DNA of 64,000 nucleotides from Agapanthus africanus. Lineage: Eukaryota > Streptophyta > Magnoliopsida > Asparagales > Amaryllidaceae. Under the pieces are notes generated by a model, which was not told where the DNA came from, ran no database searches, and saw nothing but the letters and a program-made list of their open reading frames with translations. Shown here piece after piece: positions 42,221-55,042 of this stretch. The number at the start of each line of letters is the position of its first letter. The first letter of the stretch is position 1. The translations under genes and the position numbers were made by a program. The stretch is taken from contig CM057337.1 in NCBI GenBank assembly GCA_030015575.1, positions 296,012,044-296,076,043 on the forward strand, written 5' to 3'.

Positions 42221-43791
42221 GATAGGAGGGGATTCGTCTCTCCCGGTATAGGGAGTTGATGTTGTGCTGTGTTTGATTGGCTATAACTGGAAGTCCCTGG
42301 CCAGGGCTGATATAGAGTGCTACTGGTAAGTGTTATCAGTAGTTTCTCGACCTGTTATGAGCCTCACATCGACATGACTTATCGGTTACTGGGGTCTGAC
42401 GTTTACCACCCGTAGACTAGATATGCGACATATCAGACGAAAAGACCGGACTGTACGGTAGTGTTACTGATTGGATTCACAGGAGAATGTACAGGCTTGC
42501 TTGTTGATCTTCTGATCGCTCAATACCTGGGTGGCTATTACATTTAGCTGATCTCTTGCAGCTTGTGGGTGTTTGCTATGATCATCACCTACTGACGGCG
42601 TATTGACGATTCTTTAGAGTCCTACACAGAGGTTTTCTGGTTTGAGGAAAACGGAGTAGGAGCACATATGTGATATGTGTGGGACCGAGAATAATACGAT
42701 ATGAGATACCGTATTCTATTCTCACGATATATGATATCGGCCGGGTATATGTGATATAGCCGGGTCATCGGATCAAGTGTTGATTCGAACGGTACATGTT
42801 ATATTAGTCGGTTATATTCGATATAGCCGGATTGTCAGATCAAGTGTTGATTCGATAATTTAATTTATAATTATATATGTGATATATTACATTACATTAA
42901 CTAATATAAGCTCGCTTTATTGATTCATTTTCTCACCGGATAATACATTGATATATATGCGATATATGTTAATTATATTATTTTCTTTTGTTACAAAAAT
43001 ATATTATATGTGATATATAATATTGTAACAAGTTATGATTACAAATACAACATGATTTGTGGAGATTAAACATGTTAGGATTTGATTTGGGTTAGCATTT
43101 GGGTTAGCTTTTTCATGAAGCTTCTAGAAGCTTTATTTTTGTTTTAAGGAAAGATATTTTGTGTTGATATTTTGGAGATATTATTTAATCCAACCCAAAC
43201 CCTTAACTCTAGTCAATTCTCTACATGAGTTAATACTTGATATTATTAACTCAAGATTGTTTTGTAACCATAGCAAGAAATTCATTATTCATCACAAATA
43301 CTTTTCTTCTTCTTCTTCTTCCTCTTGAAAAGCATTCTAGCTTTTGGGTTAGTGATGAAGATGTGTGACAAATTGAAATAAAAAGAGAGCAAAATTCCTA
43401 CTTTATCATCCTTATCTATTCTAGCCACTTAGATTAGGGTGTTCACTTCATTAATACTTGATTAGAGAAGTGGGAGCTTGAGCTTGAGATTTTTCAAGGT
43501 AGATCATCTTCGAAAAGGAAGACTTCATGCAAGAATGGATTATTCGACTTGTGGTGCCTCTCTTGAGTCCGGGAGATCATGGATCGCGGCGAAGGGACTA
43601 CTACTTGGAGCGAAGGAACGGACTATAAAGGTTGTAATCCCTCTCTCTTAGATGTAAAGTTGTTTACATACTATGTTTAACCTAATTATCTAGCAAAGAT
43701 CCTCGCTTTGGGTTGTTCGGCACTTGAAAATTCTAAATTCGGCATGGTTGATACCTTGTAGACCCTTGTGATAGTGCTTAGTAACCCTATA
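42221..43791 (+). repeat. E5 5' LTR, 5'-truncated
   Basis: It starts in mid-LTR at GATAGGAGGGG and ends CCCTATA (terminal CA now TA) before the primer site. It holds the covarying hairpin (42687-42723) and the two palindromic modules (42738-42860). Confidence 0.9.
42687..42723 (+). promoter_or_regulatory. LTR hairpin with covarying stem (E5)
   Basis: GAGAATA-ATACG pairs with CGTAT-TC-TATTCTC around a loop ending GAGATAC. Repeated in the 3' LTR near 52848-52885. Confidence 0.6.
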
Positions 43792-43805
43792 GTGGTATCA
43801 GAGCC
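43792..43805 (+). other. E5 primer-binding site
   Basis: GTGGTATCAGAGCC, initiator tRNA-Met type. Confidence 0.92.
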
Positions 43806-45797
43806 ATGCTAGGGCATTAGGCAACGTGTAGACGAAGTTAAAAATCCGATTGAACCCCGAAACATCATATTCGGACCCCTCTCTGGAAATTTTATAAAAA
43901 GTTTATTTTTTCCACATTAGAAATACTCAAAAAATCAAGCAGGTAACTGTATGGATTACTGTGAAATACGGGTCACTGTAGCCCTAAAGTCGCCGCAGAA
44001 ACGCGGCCTTCACATGCTTTTGGCGGCGGTTCCGGGGCAGTACTTGGGTGTCAGTGATAGTTTTTTCTGAGGTTCATCCGTATGTATTACTATATGCTTC
44101 TTGGAATTTTTAATTTTACTCAAGTGTTGTGTTTTCTGGAGATCTTTTGTATTCGTTGATTCTACAGGAAAGTTTAACTTCGTTTAGTTTTTCGGGTAAT
44201 TTAGAACGTCTTAAAATGGTCGAACGGATATCAATAACTCACTTTTTCCCGACACGAAAAACTTTCAAGTGTTCAATTTTACTTGAGTTTGAATCTTTCG
44301 GAAAAACATGCAAGCGTATCCGTGGACCCTCTAGAAGAACGTAACCTTAACTCGATTATGTGACCGTCAAAACTGCCACTGAACCCTAGGGTTTGTGGTA
44401 GTTTAGCGTTGCCACATGTAAGGCGTTGGTTTGACCCTTCTGGGCTGGTTCATTGGGGCTGTGACATGTTCTGGGATTTTTGAACTCCGCTCAAGTGTTG
44501 AGCTATTTGGAAAATTTTGGGTATTTGATTAATCGATCGGAAAGTTTAACTTTGTCTATTTATCTGGAATGTGATACAATATGTGGAATTCATATAGTTC
44601 GGCATGAAATGTGAAGTATGCGATATTTCGGATTTAAGATGTCGAAAGTGATTGTGGATTCCAAATGTTGTAGTTTTACACCTTCTTTTCTGTGACCGTA
44701 AGCGTAGTATGTGGTGTATCGCCGGCTTCGTTGCTATACATCAACGACAATCGGGATACGCATACTTGCTTACGTTGATTATATGAGATATTATGTGTTA
44801 CTATGATATGTTATATTGGATCGTCATGTTCTGAATAGCCGGGGTTTTATGTGAGATGGGGGTTTCTATTTTCATTCATGTAAAATTCAATTGTATGTAA
44901 TATTCTTTTATTGGGGCACTTCCAGATTGAGGATGATGTCACCATTGTATATTATTTACTTTTCTGCATTAGGATAGACCCGAGGAGGGGAGCACAAGTA
45001 ACCGGGTCTTAGGGTCCAGTAGGAGACCATCTCGAGAAGTCGAGACCGGGTCTCTTAAACCTAGAATTGGCAGTGTTACTTGCCGCTCTCGTAGGGGTCT
45101 AGGGATGTGGGTTGGGCTATCCATCGCGACCGTGGAATCCGTGTTTTATACAGGCTCGATATAAAAACACGGACGTCCTAATATATCCAATATTTCATAT
45201 GTTATCTTCTGCTGCAATGTTCTGTGATGAGATCATATTACAGCCTAAGACGAATGCTTATACTATATATATATGATGATATATAAATATTACTGCTTTC
45301 GTTTCTTCTGTGATGCTTAGGAAGCATAACTAATGGGATTTATTAATGAGATTAATAAAAGAAAAGAAACCTAAAAGATCTTGTAGAATCAAAACTTTAT
45401 AAAAAGGGTAGCTACAGTTTTGCTTCGCATAGCGGTATATATGATATACCCTGCACCTTATTCGATGAGGAAAGAGCCGAGTTCCCTTCACCGGGAGTGA
45501 CCTCTTTAGCAAAGTTGACAGATGCTACAAACTTGCGGTTTAGTTTTCGATTGCTTCTATATAGTTCTTGCTTTGCACAGCAGTATATATGACATACCCT
45601 GCACCTTATTCGATAAGGAAAGAGCCGAGATCCCTTCACCGGGAGTGACCACTTTAGCGAAACTAGAAAGGTCTAAAAAACACTCCTTTTCAAAATCACT
45701 TGTTTCTACAACGATATCAAGTTCATTACGCTCATGGTTTTCTGATAAACCAGCGTAGGCCTCCGACTTTTCAGATAAGTAATACTTAGTATTCGTG

Positions 45798-46003
45798 CTA
45801 CGTTTGTTGGCTTTCGTCAAGGCGTAGTGTGCGGTAGTTAACTATTGCTTATCTGCAGCTTAGGATACGATTGGGTTTGGGCAGTCGTACGGCTTTGTTG
45901 GCTTTCGTCAAGGGTCGTGCGAGTGGTTTTAATTCAATCAAGAAATGTTCGGGTTGAACTTGACCAACGCACTATGGTTTGTTGGCATTCGTCAAGGTCA
46001 TAG
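45798..46003 (+). promoter_or_regulatory. Three-hairpin array (E5)
   Basis: Hairpin 1 CTACG..TTGGC-tttc-GTCAA..CGTAG (45798-45827). Hairpin 2 ACGGC/GGTCGT outer helix with the same tip (about 45888-45919). Hairpin 3 CTATG..TTGGC-attc-GTCAA..CATAG (45972-46003). Tip loops differ from E3 while the stems still pair, partly by G-U. Confidence 0.7.
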
Positions 46004-46215
46004 CATGTTAGGGGGAAAAGCATTATCGGGAATTTCATGTGTTGAAATTTGCAATGAGATTGCATACCTTCTATATGATGGTTGTATCCCGATACCCACT
46101 ACGAGTAAGAGTTACTCCTGGGAGACTTTTACACATGACAATTAGCCGATCAAGTAGGTGTCTAGAAAGGTGTTAACGGGGTTAAGCCTATGGGAAAACG
46201 AAGCTAACTTTAATT

Positions 46216-46242
46216 AGGTCCGTGCGAAAGCACGGGGAACCT
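46216..46242 (+). promoter_or_regulatory. GNRA-loop hairpin (E5)
   Basis: Identical in form to E3: AGGT-CCGTGC-GAAA-GCACGG-GGA-ACCT. Confidence 0.65.
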
Positions 46243-48809
46243 TCCTCAAAGTACCAACACTGATCTGGCTGAAAGATTGACAAAATTGTGGGGTGTAATT
46301 AATCCCGGCTAATCTTACCTTTTAGGATTTGAAGGAAGATTTGATAAAAACAGTGGGAGACATCCTGATTAGATAAGATAATAACCAATCTAATCTTACA
46401 AGAGCGTACGCTAAAGTGTTTTCTTCTCTCTCTCTCTCCAGGTAGCGACCATGTCAGGGCTTAATCAAGATAATAATATGGATGTATTGACTGAACCCGC
46501 TTATTATACCGGGAAGGGAATGTTGGTCCCGTTCTTTCTTATAAGTGTTATAAGACTGAGCAGGAAATAGGAGAAAATTTGGATTCTCAAGCCGCCCAAA
46601 TGAAGAACAAGCATGCTGATGCATGTTCTTCGGGTGTGTTAGTTCTTGAGAACTTTTTCTCAGTTCACTCTATGTCCTGAGTATTAGATACCGGATCGGG
46701 ATCCCACATATGTAATATGTTACGTAGGCTACGTAAAGGTAGAGAACTGGGAATGGGTGATCATTCCATAGGGAATGGTGCAGATATTGCAGCCAAGGCT
46801 GTTGGCGAATATCACCTTGTATTACCAAATAGTAATACATTGACTCTGAACGAATGCTATTATATACCGAACATGATATGCAACGTTATATCAGTTTCTT
46901 TATTGAGTAAAGAAGGATATAATTTTGTAATACATGATAATGTTATGAGCATCTTCCTAAATCAAAAGTTGATTGGATCAGGCTCGTTACATAATGGAAT
47001 ATACGTTCTAAATCAAACTACAGTCCTTAATATACAAAACACACACAAGAGGAAGAGTTCAGAAATGAACGAATCCTTCTTATGGCATTGTAGACTAGGT
47101 CATATCAATGCGACATGGCTAGCTAAGTTACATAAGGATGGATATTTGAACCCGTTCGAATTATCATCTTATGAAACTTGCTAGTCATGTCTCAAAGGCA
47201 AAATGACCAAAACTCCGTTTAGTGGACACGGAGAAAGAGTTACAGAACTCTTAGGACTGATACATAGTGATGTATGTGGTCCCATGTCTACACATGCCAG
47301 GAACGGTTCATCCTAGTTCATTACATTCACTGACGATCTCTCAAGATACGGTCATGTATTCCTGATGAAACACAAGTCTGAGGCTTTTGAGAAATTCAGA
47401 GAATATAAGAACGGAGTAGAGAACCAAATGGGTAAAAGTATTAAAATCCTTCGATCTGATCGAGGAGGAGAATACTTGAGCAATGAGTTCCGGGATTATC
47501 TAAAAGAGAATGGGATTCTCTCTCAGCTTACTCCTCCTTATAGACCACAGCACAACGGTGTATCGTAGCGGAGGAATCGCACCCTATTAGATATGGTGTG
47601 CTCTATGATGGGCAATGCTGAGTTGCCTATTTCCTTCTAGGGGTATGCGCTTGAGACAGCCATACACCGATTGAATATGGTTCCCTCCAAATCAATGCCT
47701 GCCACTCCATATGAGATATGGAAGGGGAAGAGACCATCTCTTAAGTATGTTAAGATACGGGGTTGTCTGGCCTATGTCAAAAGGCACAATCCGGAAAAAC
47801 TCGAGGCAAGATCTGTCCTATGCAAGTTTGTAGGATATCTCAAGAACTCACAAGGGTATATCTTCTACCACACTGAGGAAAAAAAGTGTTTGTTTCTCGA
47901 CATGCCACCTTTTTAGAAAATGAATTTCTTGCTAAGGAAATTAGTGGCAATGAGGTAGAACTGGAAGAAGTTCGAGCAATACAAACTACGACATATGATT
48001 TAGTGGAACCAGAGGATACGGTAGTTCCCGATGAACCCCATCCTCTCCGCCGATCTAGTAGGGGTTCTCATCCACCCGAGAGATACTACGGTTTTCTCGT
48101 TGATGGTGGGAGCGAGGATTGCATCATGGAAGATGATGACCCGACTAGTTTCGAGCAGGCCATCATGAGTAGTGACTCTGTGAAATGGCTGGATGCAATG
48201 CGATCTGAGATGGAATCCATGTACACCAACAAAGTTTGGACTTTGGAAGTTGCTCCTGAAGGGGTAAAACCCATTGGGAGCAAATGGACCTTTAAAAAGA
48301 AACTTGGTGTAGATGGAAAAGTTAAGACTTTCAAAGCTAGACTTGTTGCAAAGGGTTTTCGTCAACGACCAGGTGTGGATTATGACGAAACCTTTCTCCA
48401 GTGGCTATGCTTAATTCTATCCGGATCTTACTTGCCATTGCTGCATACCATGAGTACGAAATCTGGCTGATGGATGTTAAGACCGCCTTTCTAAATGGTG
48501 ATTTAGAAGAGTGCATGTACATGACTCAGCCAGAGGGCTTCGTAGATAGTGGGGGCAATGGAAAGGTGTGCAAGCTGCTTAAATCCATCTATGGGTTAAA
48601 GCAAGCATCGCGGAGTTGGAACATCTGCTTTGATGTTGTAGTCAAAGAGTTTGACTTCATCAAAACGTAGATGAACCTTGTATCTATAAGAAGGTTGCAG
48701 AGAGTAAGGTTGTATTTCTCGTATTGTACGTGGATGATATACTCTTGATAGAAAATGATGTTCCTATGCTGCACTCGGTGAAGCTCTTTTTATCACAAAG
48801 ATTCTCAAT

Positions 48810-48814
48810 GAAAG
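48810..48814. repeat. E6 target-site duplication GAAAG (left)
   Basis: GAAAG before TGTTAG; the right copy at 50824-50828 is GAAAT, one mismatch. Uninterrupted family members read GAAAGATCT here, which confirms the insertion point. Confidence 0.8.
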
Positions 48815-50823
48815 TGTTAGTGTATATGCCCTAGTGGCCATTATTGTATCATACTAATTTGTATATTACTTAATGGATGCTTGGGATATTCACAGTTGTA
48901 ATAGCATTCTTACTCAAAATTATAGTATGCTACTTGGTTTGTTTCTACTTCAATATGTACATATGTTTCTTTTAACATATCGCCTATGCATATTAGTAGA
49001 GCCCTTAGGATCTATGCTTGATTACCGGCGTTGTGATGGCAGTCACACTAGTGGAGGCTGGGTAATCTACAAGCACATCCTTCTACAGATCCCTAGTCGC
49101 GGGATTATCGATACAGTGCATCGATACTCCAGAGTAGACTAGTGTATACGCTTCTCTTCCCAGCCTGGGAGATTGTCTGTCCCACAGCCATCGGTATAGT
49201 GTACTGGAGATAGTATGCAGGTGCTCATTAGGTTGTGAGTTACACTGGACGGACTCATTGGGAACTGCTGGTTGGTTATATACCTATCGTCAGATAGCAG
49301 TACCCAGGTGACATGAGTACATCTTAGCCCGTTGACTTGACACTGCTGCTTCGCCTCAAGTGGGTTCCCACCATTCTTAGAATACTACCCTACCACGGCT
49401 CTACTGAGTCATGCAAACAGGTAGTAGTTGGGTGCAGTCCCGAAGCACTTGGAGGCAGTGGCGGTTAGATAGGATTCGTCTCTCCCGGTATTGGGCGTTG
49501 ATATCGCGCTGTGTTCGGAACGCCATTACACATAGTCCCTGGCCAGGGCAAGCGAGATTTACTGGCAGGTACTCCAGTAGTTTCTCACGGTGTATTGGAC
49601 CATACTCCGACACGACTTATACCGCTATTAGGGGTCTGACGTTTATCGCCCCTAGGCCCGATATGCGATACTCTTAGACAGACAGACCGGACTGTATGGA
49701 GATTGTCACATACAGACTCAGTAGGAGTTCGGATGAGTTATGCTCATTGGCTTTCTTATCGACAATACCTGGGGACCGTTACGTACAGCCAGTACCTCTT
49801 GCGGCCTGTGGTTAAACCCACTGCCAGCGTAGAGTCGAGTCTTTAGAGTCCTACACAAAACGTTTCCCTGCATCGGGCAAAACATGTAGATATCGTATGG
49901 TTTTACTAAAGGGTTCGATTACGTGCGTACACTCATGCACGCACGACGAGTCGGACGGACAAAACTAGTCGGCTTTGGTTTAAGCCGGATCCTAGTATTG
50001 TACTGATGGATTGTCGTCTTCGGTATTCGTATTTTTCGGAATACGAATACAGGTATGTATGTACGGACGATGAGCGTTTTCGTAATTTGTACACAATGTA
50101 ATTGTAGATGGTATGACCTAATTGTATTAATCATTTAATTTTAAATAATTAATACATTTTAGGTAATTAAGAAATGATGTGTATTATGCATGAATAAGGA
50201 CTTCGGTTTTATGGACACATGTTGGTCAATTGACCCATGAGTCATTTGTTTGACCATTGAACCTATTATCTATTATTGAATTATTTTTTCTAATTCATAA
50301 TAGTGTAGAGTTCAGTTTAGAACAAGAGAGAGAAAACCCTATCCTCCTTCATCTCTTAGCTCACATTATTTCTTTTTACCATCTCCACTTCCCTCTTGCT
50401 CAAGAATACTCATGAGTTAGTAACCTTGAGCTAAATTAGACTCCTCAATCCATATACAACATCTACACACTCTAGATCATTTAGTTTAGCAAACTACTTG
50501 ATCTATTTTCTTTAGTTTAGAAGAAAAAGCTTGGTGCACAAACGTTCGGGTGGATCATCTAGGATTCGTGCAAGCCGACGAGGAGACGACATCCGTACCA
50601 CTTCGAGGAGTTCGTGCAGGTGAGGAGGACAGCGAGATAAGGAGAAGAAGGACCAGGTTTCTTGAGGTATAATTTATGTACTTTGTTTATACTTCTTTTG
50701 CTTTTGCTAGATACGGTTTAGATTACGATCATGGCTTTCAGTCGATGTTATGATGCTAAAATTATCGTTTTTTACACCTTCCGCCTCCCCGTGATTCCGC
50801 GGGGTGCATAGCATCGACTTACA
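48815..50823 (+). mobile_element. E6: solo copia LTR (2009 bp) in E5 pol
   Basis: It begins TGTTAGTGTATATGCCC and ends CGACTTACA. There is no primer site, internal region or second LTR. A flanking 5-bp duplication (GAAAG/GAAAT) shows a complete element once inserted here and lost its interior by LTR-LTR recombination. It resembles the E1 LTR (TTTGGTTTAAGCCGGA block, hairpin) more than those of E2-E5, so it comes from the E1-like subfamily. Confidence 0.9.
50023..50050 (+). promoter_or_regulatory. LTR hairpin with perfect 11-bp stem (E6)
   Basis: GTATTCGTATT with AATACGAATAC over loop TTTCGG. Relative to E1 (604-632) two stem positions differ, and both partners have changed with them. Confidence 0.6.
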
Positions 50824-51729
50824 GAAATATCTAGGTGATGCCACCTGCATTTTGGGAATTAAGATCTATAGAGATAGATCTAAACGGATATTGGGATTGT
50901 CCCAATCCAGTTACATTGACACCATATTAAAGAGGTATAGTATGGAAGAATCCAAGCGTGAGAACCAACCCACAATCTCTTGACTCACTCTCCCCAAAGA
51001 GATGTCTCCCAAGACTGAATTAGAAAGAGCTCGCATGCAAGGGATACCCTATGCTTCAGCAGTAGGCTCTATCATGTATGCGATGCTTTGTACCAGACCC
51101 GATGTAGCATACTCGCTAAGTATAATGTGTTGGTATGAAGCAGATCCTGGAGAGAGTCACTGGATAGATATGAAGAACATTCTCAAGTACTTGAGAAGGA
51201 CTAAAGAGATGTTCTTGGTGTACGGTAAGGGAGAACTCCAGGTGGAGTCCTTTACCGATTCGAGCTTCCAAAGTGATAAGGACGACTCTAAGTCGCACTC
51301 GGGTTTTTTTATTACCCTCAATGGAAGGGCGGTGTGTTGGAAGAGTTCCAAACAGGAAACCGTTGCAGACACGACGATGGAGGCTGAATATTTCGCTGCC
51401 AACGATGCAGCCAAAGAGACTGTCTGGATGAAGAAGTCGATCACTGAACTTGGTGTTGTTCCGTCCATTGAGCATCCAATACCTTTGTATTGTGATAACA
51501 ATGGAGCTGTGGCTTTGGCCATGGAACCCAAGTCCCATCAGAAGTCCAGACATATTCTGAGGCGGTATCACCTGATCTAGGAGATAGTTGATCGCTGGGA
51601 GATCGAGATCAGGAGAGTTGATACAAAGGACAACACTGCGGATCCACTAAAGAAGGCCATTCTCCAGATACAGTTTGAGAGACTCTTCGGGATGTTGGGT
51701 ATGAGATACTACAACAGCTGGCCTTAGTG

Positions 51730-51741
51730 CAAGTGGAAGAT
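51730..51741 (+). other. E5 polypurine tract
   Basis: CAAGTGGAAGAT, one base different from the other copies. Confidence 0.8.
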
Positions 51742-53958
51742 TGTTAGTTATATATATGCCCTAGAGGCCATTGTTGTACATATGATGTATTTTATAGTGG
51801 ATTCTTGGATATATATAGAGAGGACTTTCTTGCTCGACATGATAGTGTGCTAATTGGTTTCACTTTGTCTTAACATTTTGACTTGTATTAGTTTACTGTC
51901 TTGCTCTCACATGTTGATAAAGCCCTTAGGATATGCACTCGACTACTGGGACTATGATGAGATCATACTAGTAGGGGCCAGGGTAGTCAACGAGTACATC
52001 ATATAACTGTTCCTAGTCGAGGGTGTATCGAGACAGGGCATCGATACACCAGAGTAGACTAGCGTATACGCATCTTGACTCATATGATGGGCGATGGATG
52101 ATCCTATAGCCATCGGTGTTTGACATCAAAGATGGTGTACGGGTGCTCAGTGGAGACTGGGTACACTGAACGGACTCGCCGAGAACTCCCGGATGGTATT
52201 ATACCTTACGTCAGATGGCAGTTCTCCGGTGACACTGATACAGGTTAGTCTGTAGACCCGAGATCGTCATAGAGTCTTGTGTGATTCCCACTGTGCTTTG
52301 ATTTCCACCTTACACCGTCCAATAGGGCATGCAAAACTGTGGCTTTTGGGTAGAGTCCCGAATCACATGATGGCAATGAGCGACAGGAGGGGATTCGTCT
52401 TTCCCGGTATAGGGAGTTGATGTTGTGCTGCGTTCGATTGGCTATAACTGGAAGTCCCTGGCCAGAGCTGATATAGAGTGCTACTGGTAAGTGTTATCAG
52501 TAGTTTCTCGACCTGTTATGAGCCTCACATCGACATGACTTATCGGTTACTGGGGTCTGACGTTTACCACCCCTAGACTAGATATGCGACATATCAGACG
52601 ATGATACCGTACTATACGGTAGTGTTACTGATTGGATTCACAGGAGAATGTACAGGATTGCTTGTTGATCTTCTGATCGCTCAATACCTGGGTGGCTGTT
52701 ACGTTTAGATGATTGCTTGTAGCTTGTGGGTGTTTGATATGATCATCACCTACTGCCAGCGTATTGACGATTCTTTAGAGCCCTACACAGAGGTTTCCTG
52801 GCTCAGGAAAAATGGAGTAGGAGCACATATGTGATATGTGCGGGACCGAGAATAATACGATATGAGATACCGTATTCTATTCTCACGATATATGATATCG
52901 GCCGGGTATATGTGATATAGCCGGGTCATCGGATCAAGTGTTGATTCGATCGGTACATGTTATATTAGTCGGTTATATTCGATATAGCCGGATTGTCGGA
53001 TCATGTGTTGATTCGATAATTTAATGTATAATTATATATGTGATATATTACATTACATTAACTAATATAAGCTCGCTTTATTGATTCATTTTCTCACCGG
53101 ATAATACATTGATATATATGCGATATATGTTAATTGTATTATTTTCATTTGTTACAAAATTATATTATATGTGATATATAATATTGTAACAAGTTATGAT
53201 TACAAATACAACATGATTTGTAGAGATTAAACAAGTTAGGGTTTGATTTGGGTTAGCATTTGGGTTAGCTTTTTCATGAAGCTTCTAGAAGCTTTATTTT
53301 TGTTTTAAGCAAAGATATTTTGAGTTGATATTTTGGAGATATTATTTATTCCAACCCAAACCCTTAACTTTAGTCAATTCTCTACATGAGTTAATACTTG
53401 ATATTATTAACTCAAGGTTGTTTTGTAACCATAGCAAGAAATTCATTATTCATCACAAATACTTTTCTTCTTCTTCTTCCTCTTGAAAAGCTTTCTAGCT
53501 TTTGGGTTAGTGATGAAGATGTGTGAGAAATTGAAATAATTAGAGAGCTAAATTCCTACTTTACCATCCTTATCTATTCTACCCACTTAGATTAGGGTGT
53601 TCACTTCATTAATACTTGGTTAGAGAAGTGAAAGCTTGTGCTTGAGATTCTTCAAGGTAGATCATCTTCGAAAAGGAAGACTTCAAGTAAGAATGGATCA
53701 TTCGACTTGTTGAGCCTCTCTTGAGTCCGGAAGATCATGGATCGCGGCGAAGGGACTACTACTCGGAGCTTATGAAGCGAAGGAATGGACTACAAAGGTT
53801 GTAATCCCTCTCTCTTAGATGTAAAGTTGTTTACGTGCTATGTTTAACCTAATTATCTAGCAAAGATTCTCGCTTTGGGTTGTTCGGCACTTGAAAATTT
53901 TAAATTCGGCATGGTTGATGCCTTGTAGACCCTTGCGATAGTGCCTAGTAACCCTACA
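51742..53958 (+). repeat. E5 3' LTR (2217 bp)
   Basis: TGTTAGTTAT to ACCCTACA. It matches 42221-43791 over their shared length, with small differences throughout. Confidence 0.93.
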
Positions 53959-54161
53959 TAGTGCAATCGCTTTTTAAACATCGGTCATTACAAATTGTAC
54001 TAATTTATTCACTCCATTTCTACCCTTAAGTTCGTATTCCATTTCTTTTTCCCCTCCGCCATCTGTCTTCTCTATCGAGACTGTACGCCGCTTCCATCCC
54101 TACACAGTCTCACGTATTCACCATTTATTTCCACTCCACATTCTTTCACCATGCCACTATT
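53959..54161. other. Unclassified 203-bp spacer between E5 and E7
   Basis: Pyrimidine-rich, no ORF. It holds CGCTTTTTAAACATCGGTCA, which reminds me of a DNA-transposon end, but no matching second end is visible. Confidence 0.4.
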
Positions 54162-54801
54162 GAAGCATGGCTTTTATGTTTCTTTATTCATTTGCTTGCA
54201 TTATTGAAGCATGGTTCAATTTATTTATTGAAATAAATTCCATGCTTCAATGAGTGTGTGCCTTGATTCATTCTATTCTACACTTGGTGATTTTTCTCTT
54301 GATCTCGTCTCCTTCAAGCTCTCTAACTTTCCATCTTCTTCTTCCTCCTCTACAAAACCCTAACCCTCACATGTGATGTGAATCATAGGGTTTTGAAGAA
54401 TAATAATTGAGCTAATAACCCCTACTTCACCATCCTACACTTGATTAGCACTTAGGTATAGTGTGTTTCCTTCACTAAAGTAAGTTTAGTGAAGAGGTAG
54501 CTTGGATTAGCGAAGCTTCGGGCGGATCATCTTCGGCACGAAGGTCATGTAGGAAGCCCGATCCAACTTCAAGTGGAGCCTAGTGGAGTTGCGTAGACTA
54601 CTACACGGAGCTTTAGAAGAGAAGGATACGGTCTACAAAGGTTGTTACCTCCTTCTCTTACTGTAAATCTTTGTATATCATCGTATACACCCTAATAATC
54701 TAGTTTGATCCTTAGTTGGTGTAGCTTAGCACCAAGCAATTTTTAAAATTGCATGCATGATACCGGTTTAAATCTCATGGTGGTGATAGGGTAGACTTTC
54801 A
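54162..54801 (+). repeat. E7 5' LTR, last ~640 bp
   Basis: It starts at TGAAGCATGGCTTTTATG (matching 62202 onward) and ends GACTTTCA before the primer site. Confidence 0.82.
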
Positions 54802-54814
54802 TGGTATCAGAGAC
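54802..54814 (+). other. E7 primer-binding site
   Basis: TGGTATCAGAGAC, one base from the family form. Confidence 0.87.
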
Positions 54815-55001
54815 AAGCTAGAAGATTAGGGGAATTCTTTACTACGTTAAAGTGTTCGATCGGTTTTCGAAGCCCCTATTTTATCAAGTATCTGTCGATT
54901 TTTCAAAAGTTGGAATTTTTCAAATTTAAAATATGCAGAAAATCGTGGAGAGAATTTAGGGAGCCCCAAGAAATTTGAGATGCCAATTCCACCAAGGAAC
55001 C

Positions 55002-55042
55002 GCGGAACCGCATCCTAAACTTATGTTTGGCCGCGGTTCCGC
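55002..55042 (+). promoter_or_regulatory. GC-rich leader hairpin (E7)
   Basis: GCGGAACCGC (55002-55011) pairs with GCGGTTCCGC (55033-55042), with an inner AAAC/GTTT helix. Confidence 0.65.

Larger units (their letters stand above)
43806..46450 (+). other. E5 structured leader without gag
   Basis: It is collinear with the E3 leader and has no gag-like ORF. The GC-rich hairpin near 43992-44035 is partly eroded (GGCGGCGGTTCCGG kept on one side). Paired direct repeats lie at 45430-45505 and 45583-45660. The three hairpins, the GNRA hairpin and the pyrimidine tract follow. Confidence 0.75.
46451..51727 (+). pseudogene. E5 copia pol, disrupted and split by E6
   Basis: ATG 46451 follows the pyrimidine tract. 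The frame is lost within about 80 bp and again later; stops replace conserved residues at 47184 (Q of CQSC), about 47315 (Y of SSYF), 47568 (E of the integrase SERR) and about 47640. Clean pieces are 46717-47184 (protease to zinc module), 47365-47568 (integrase core), 47886-48470 (linker to RT) and 48401-48670 (RT). The solo LTR with its duplication (48815-50828) sits between the RT palm and the RNase H part (51002-51580). The tail ends NSWP at 51727. Confidence 0.9.
42221..53958 (+). mobile_element. E5: copia element truncated at 5' end, split by solo LTR E6
   Basis: 5' LTR remnant 42221-43791, primer site, leader to 46450, disrupted pol 46451-51727, polypurine tract, 3' LTR 51742-53958. The first ~650 bp of the 5' LTR are missing, so no duplication can be checked on the left. 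The sequence after the 3' LTR is TAGTG. Confidence 0.9.

Noticed and set aside
53959..54161. A DNA transposon between E5 and E7
   Set aside because: No terminal inverted repeats or duplication could be found; only a vague resemblance.
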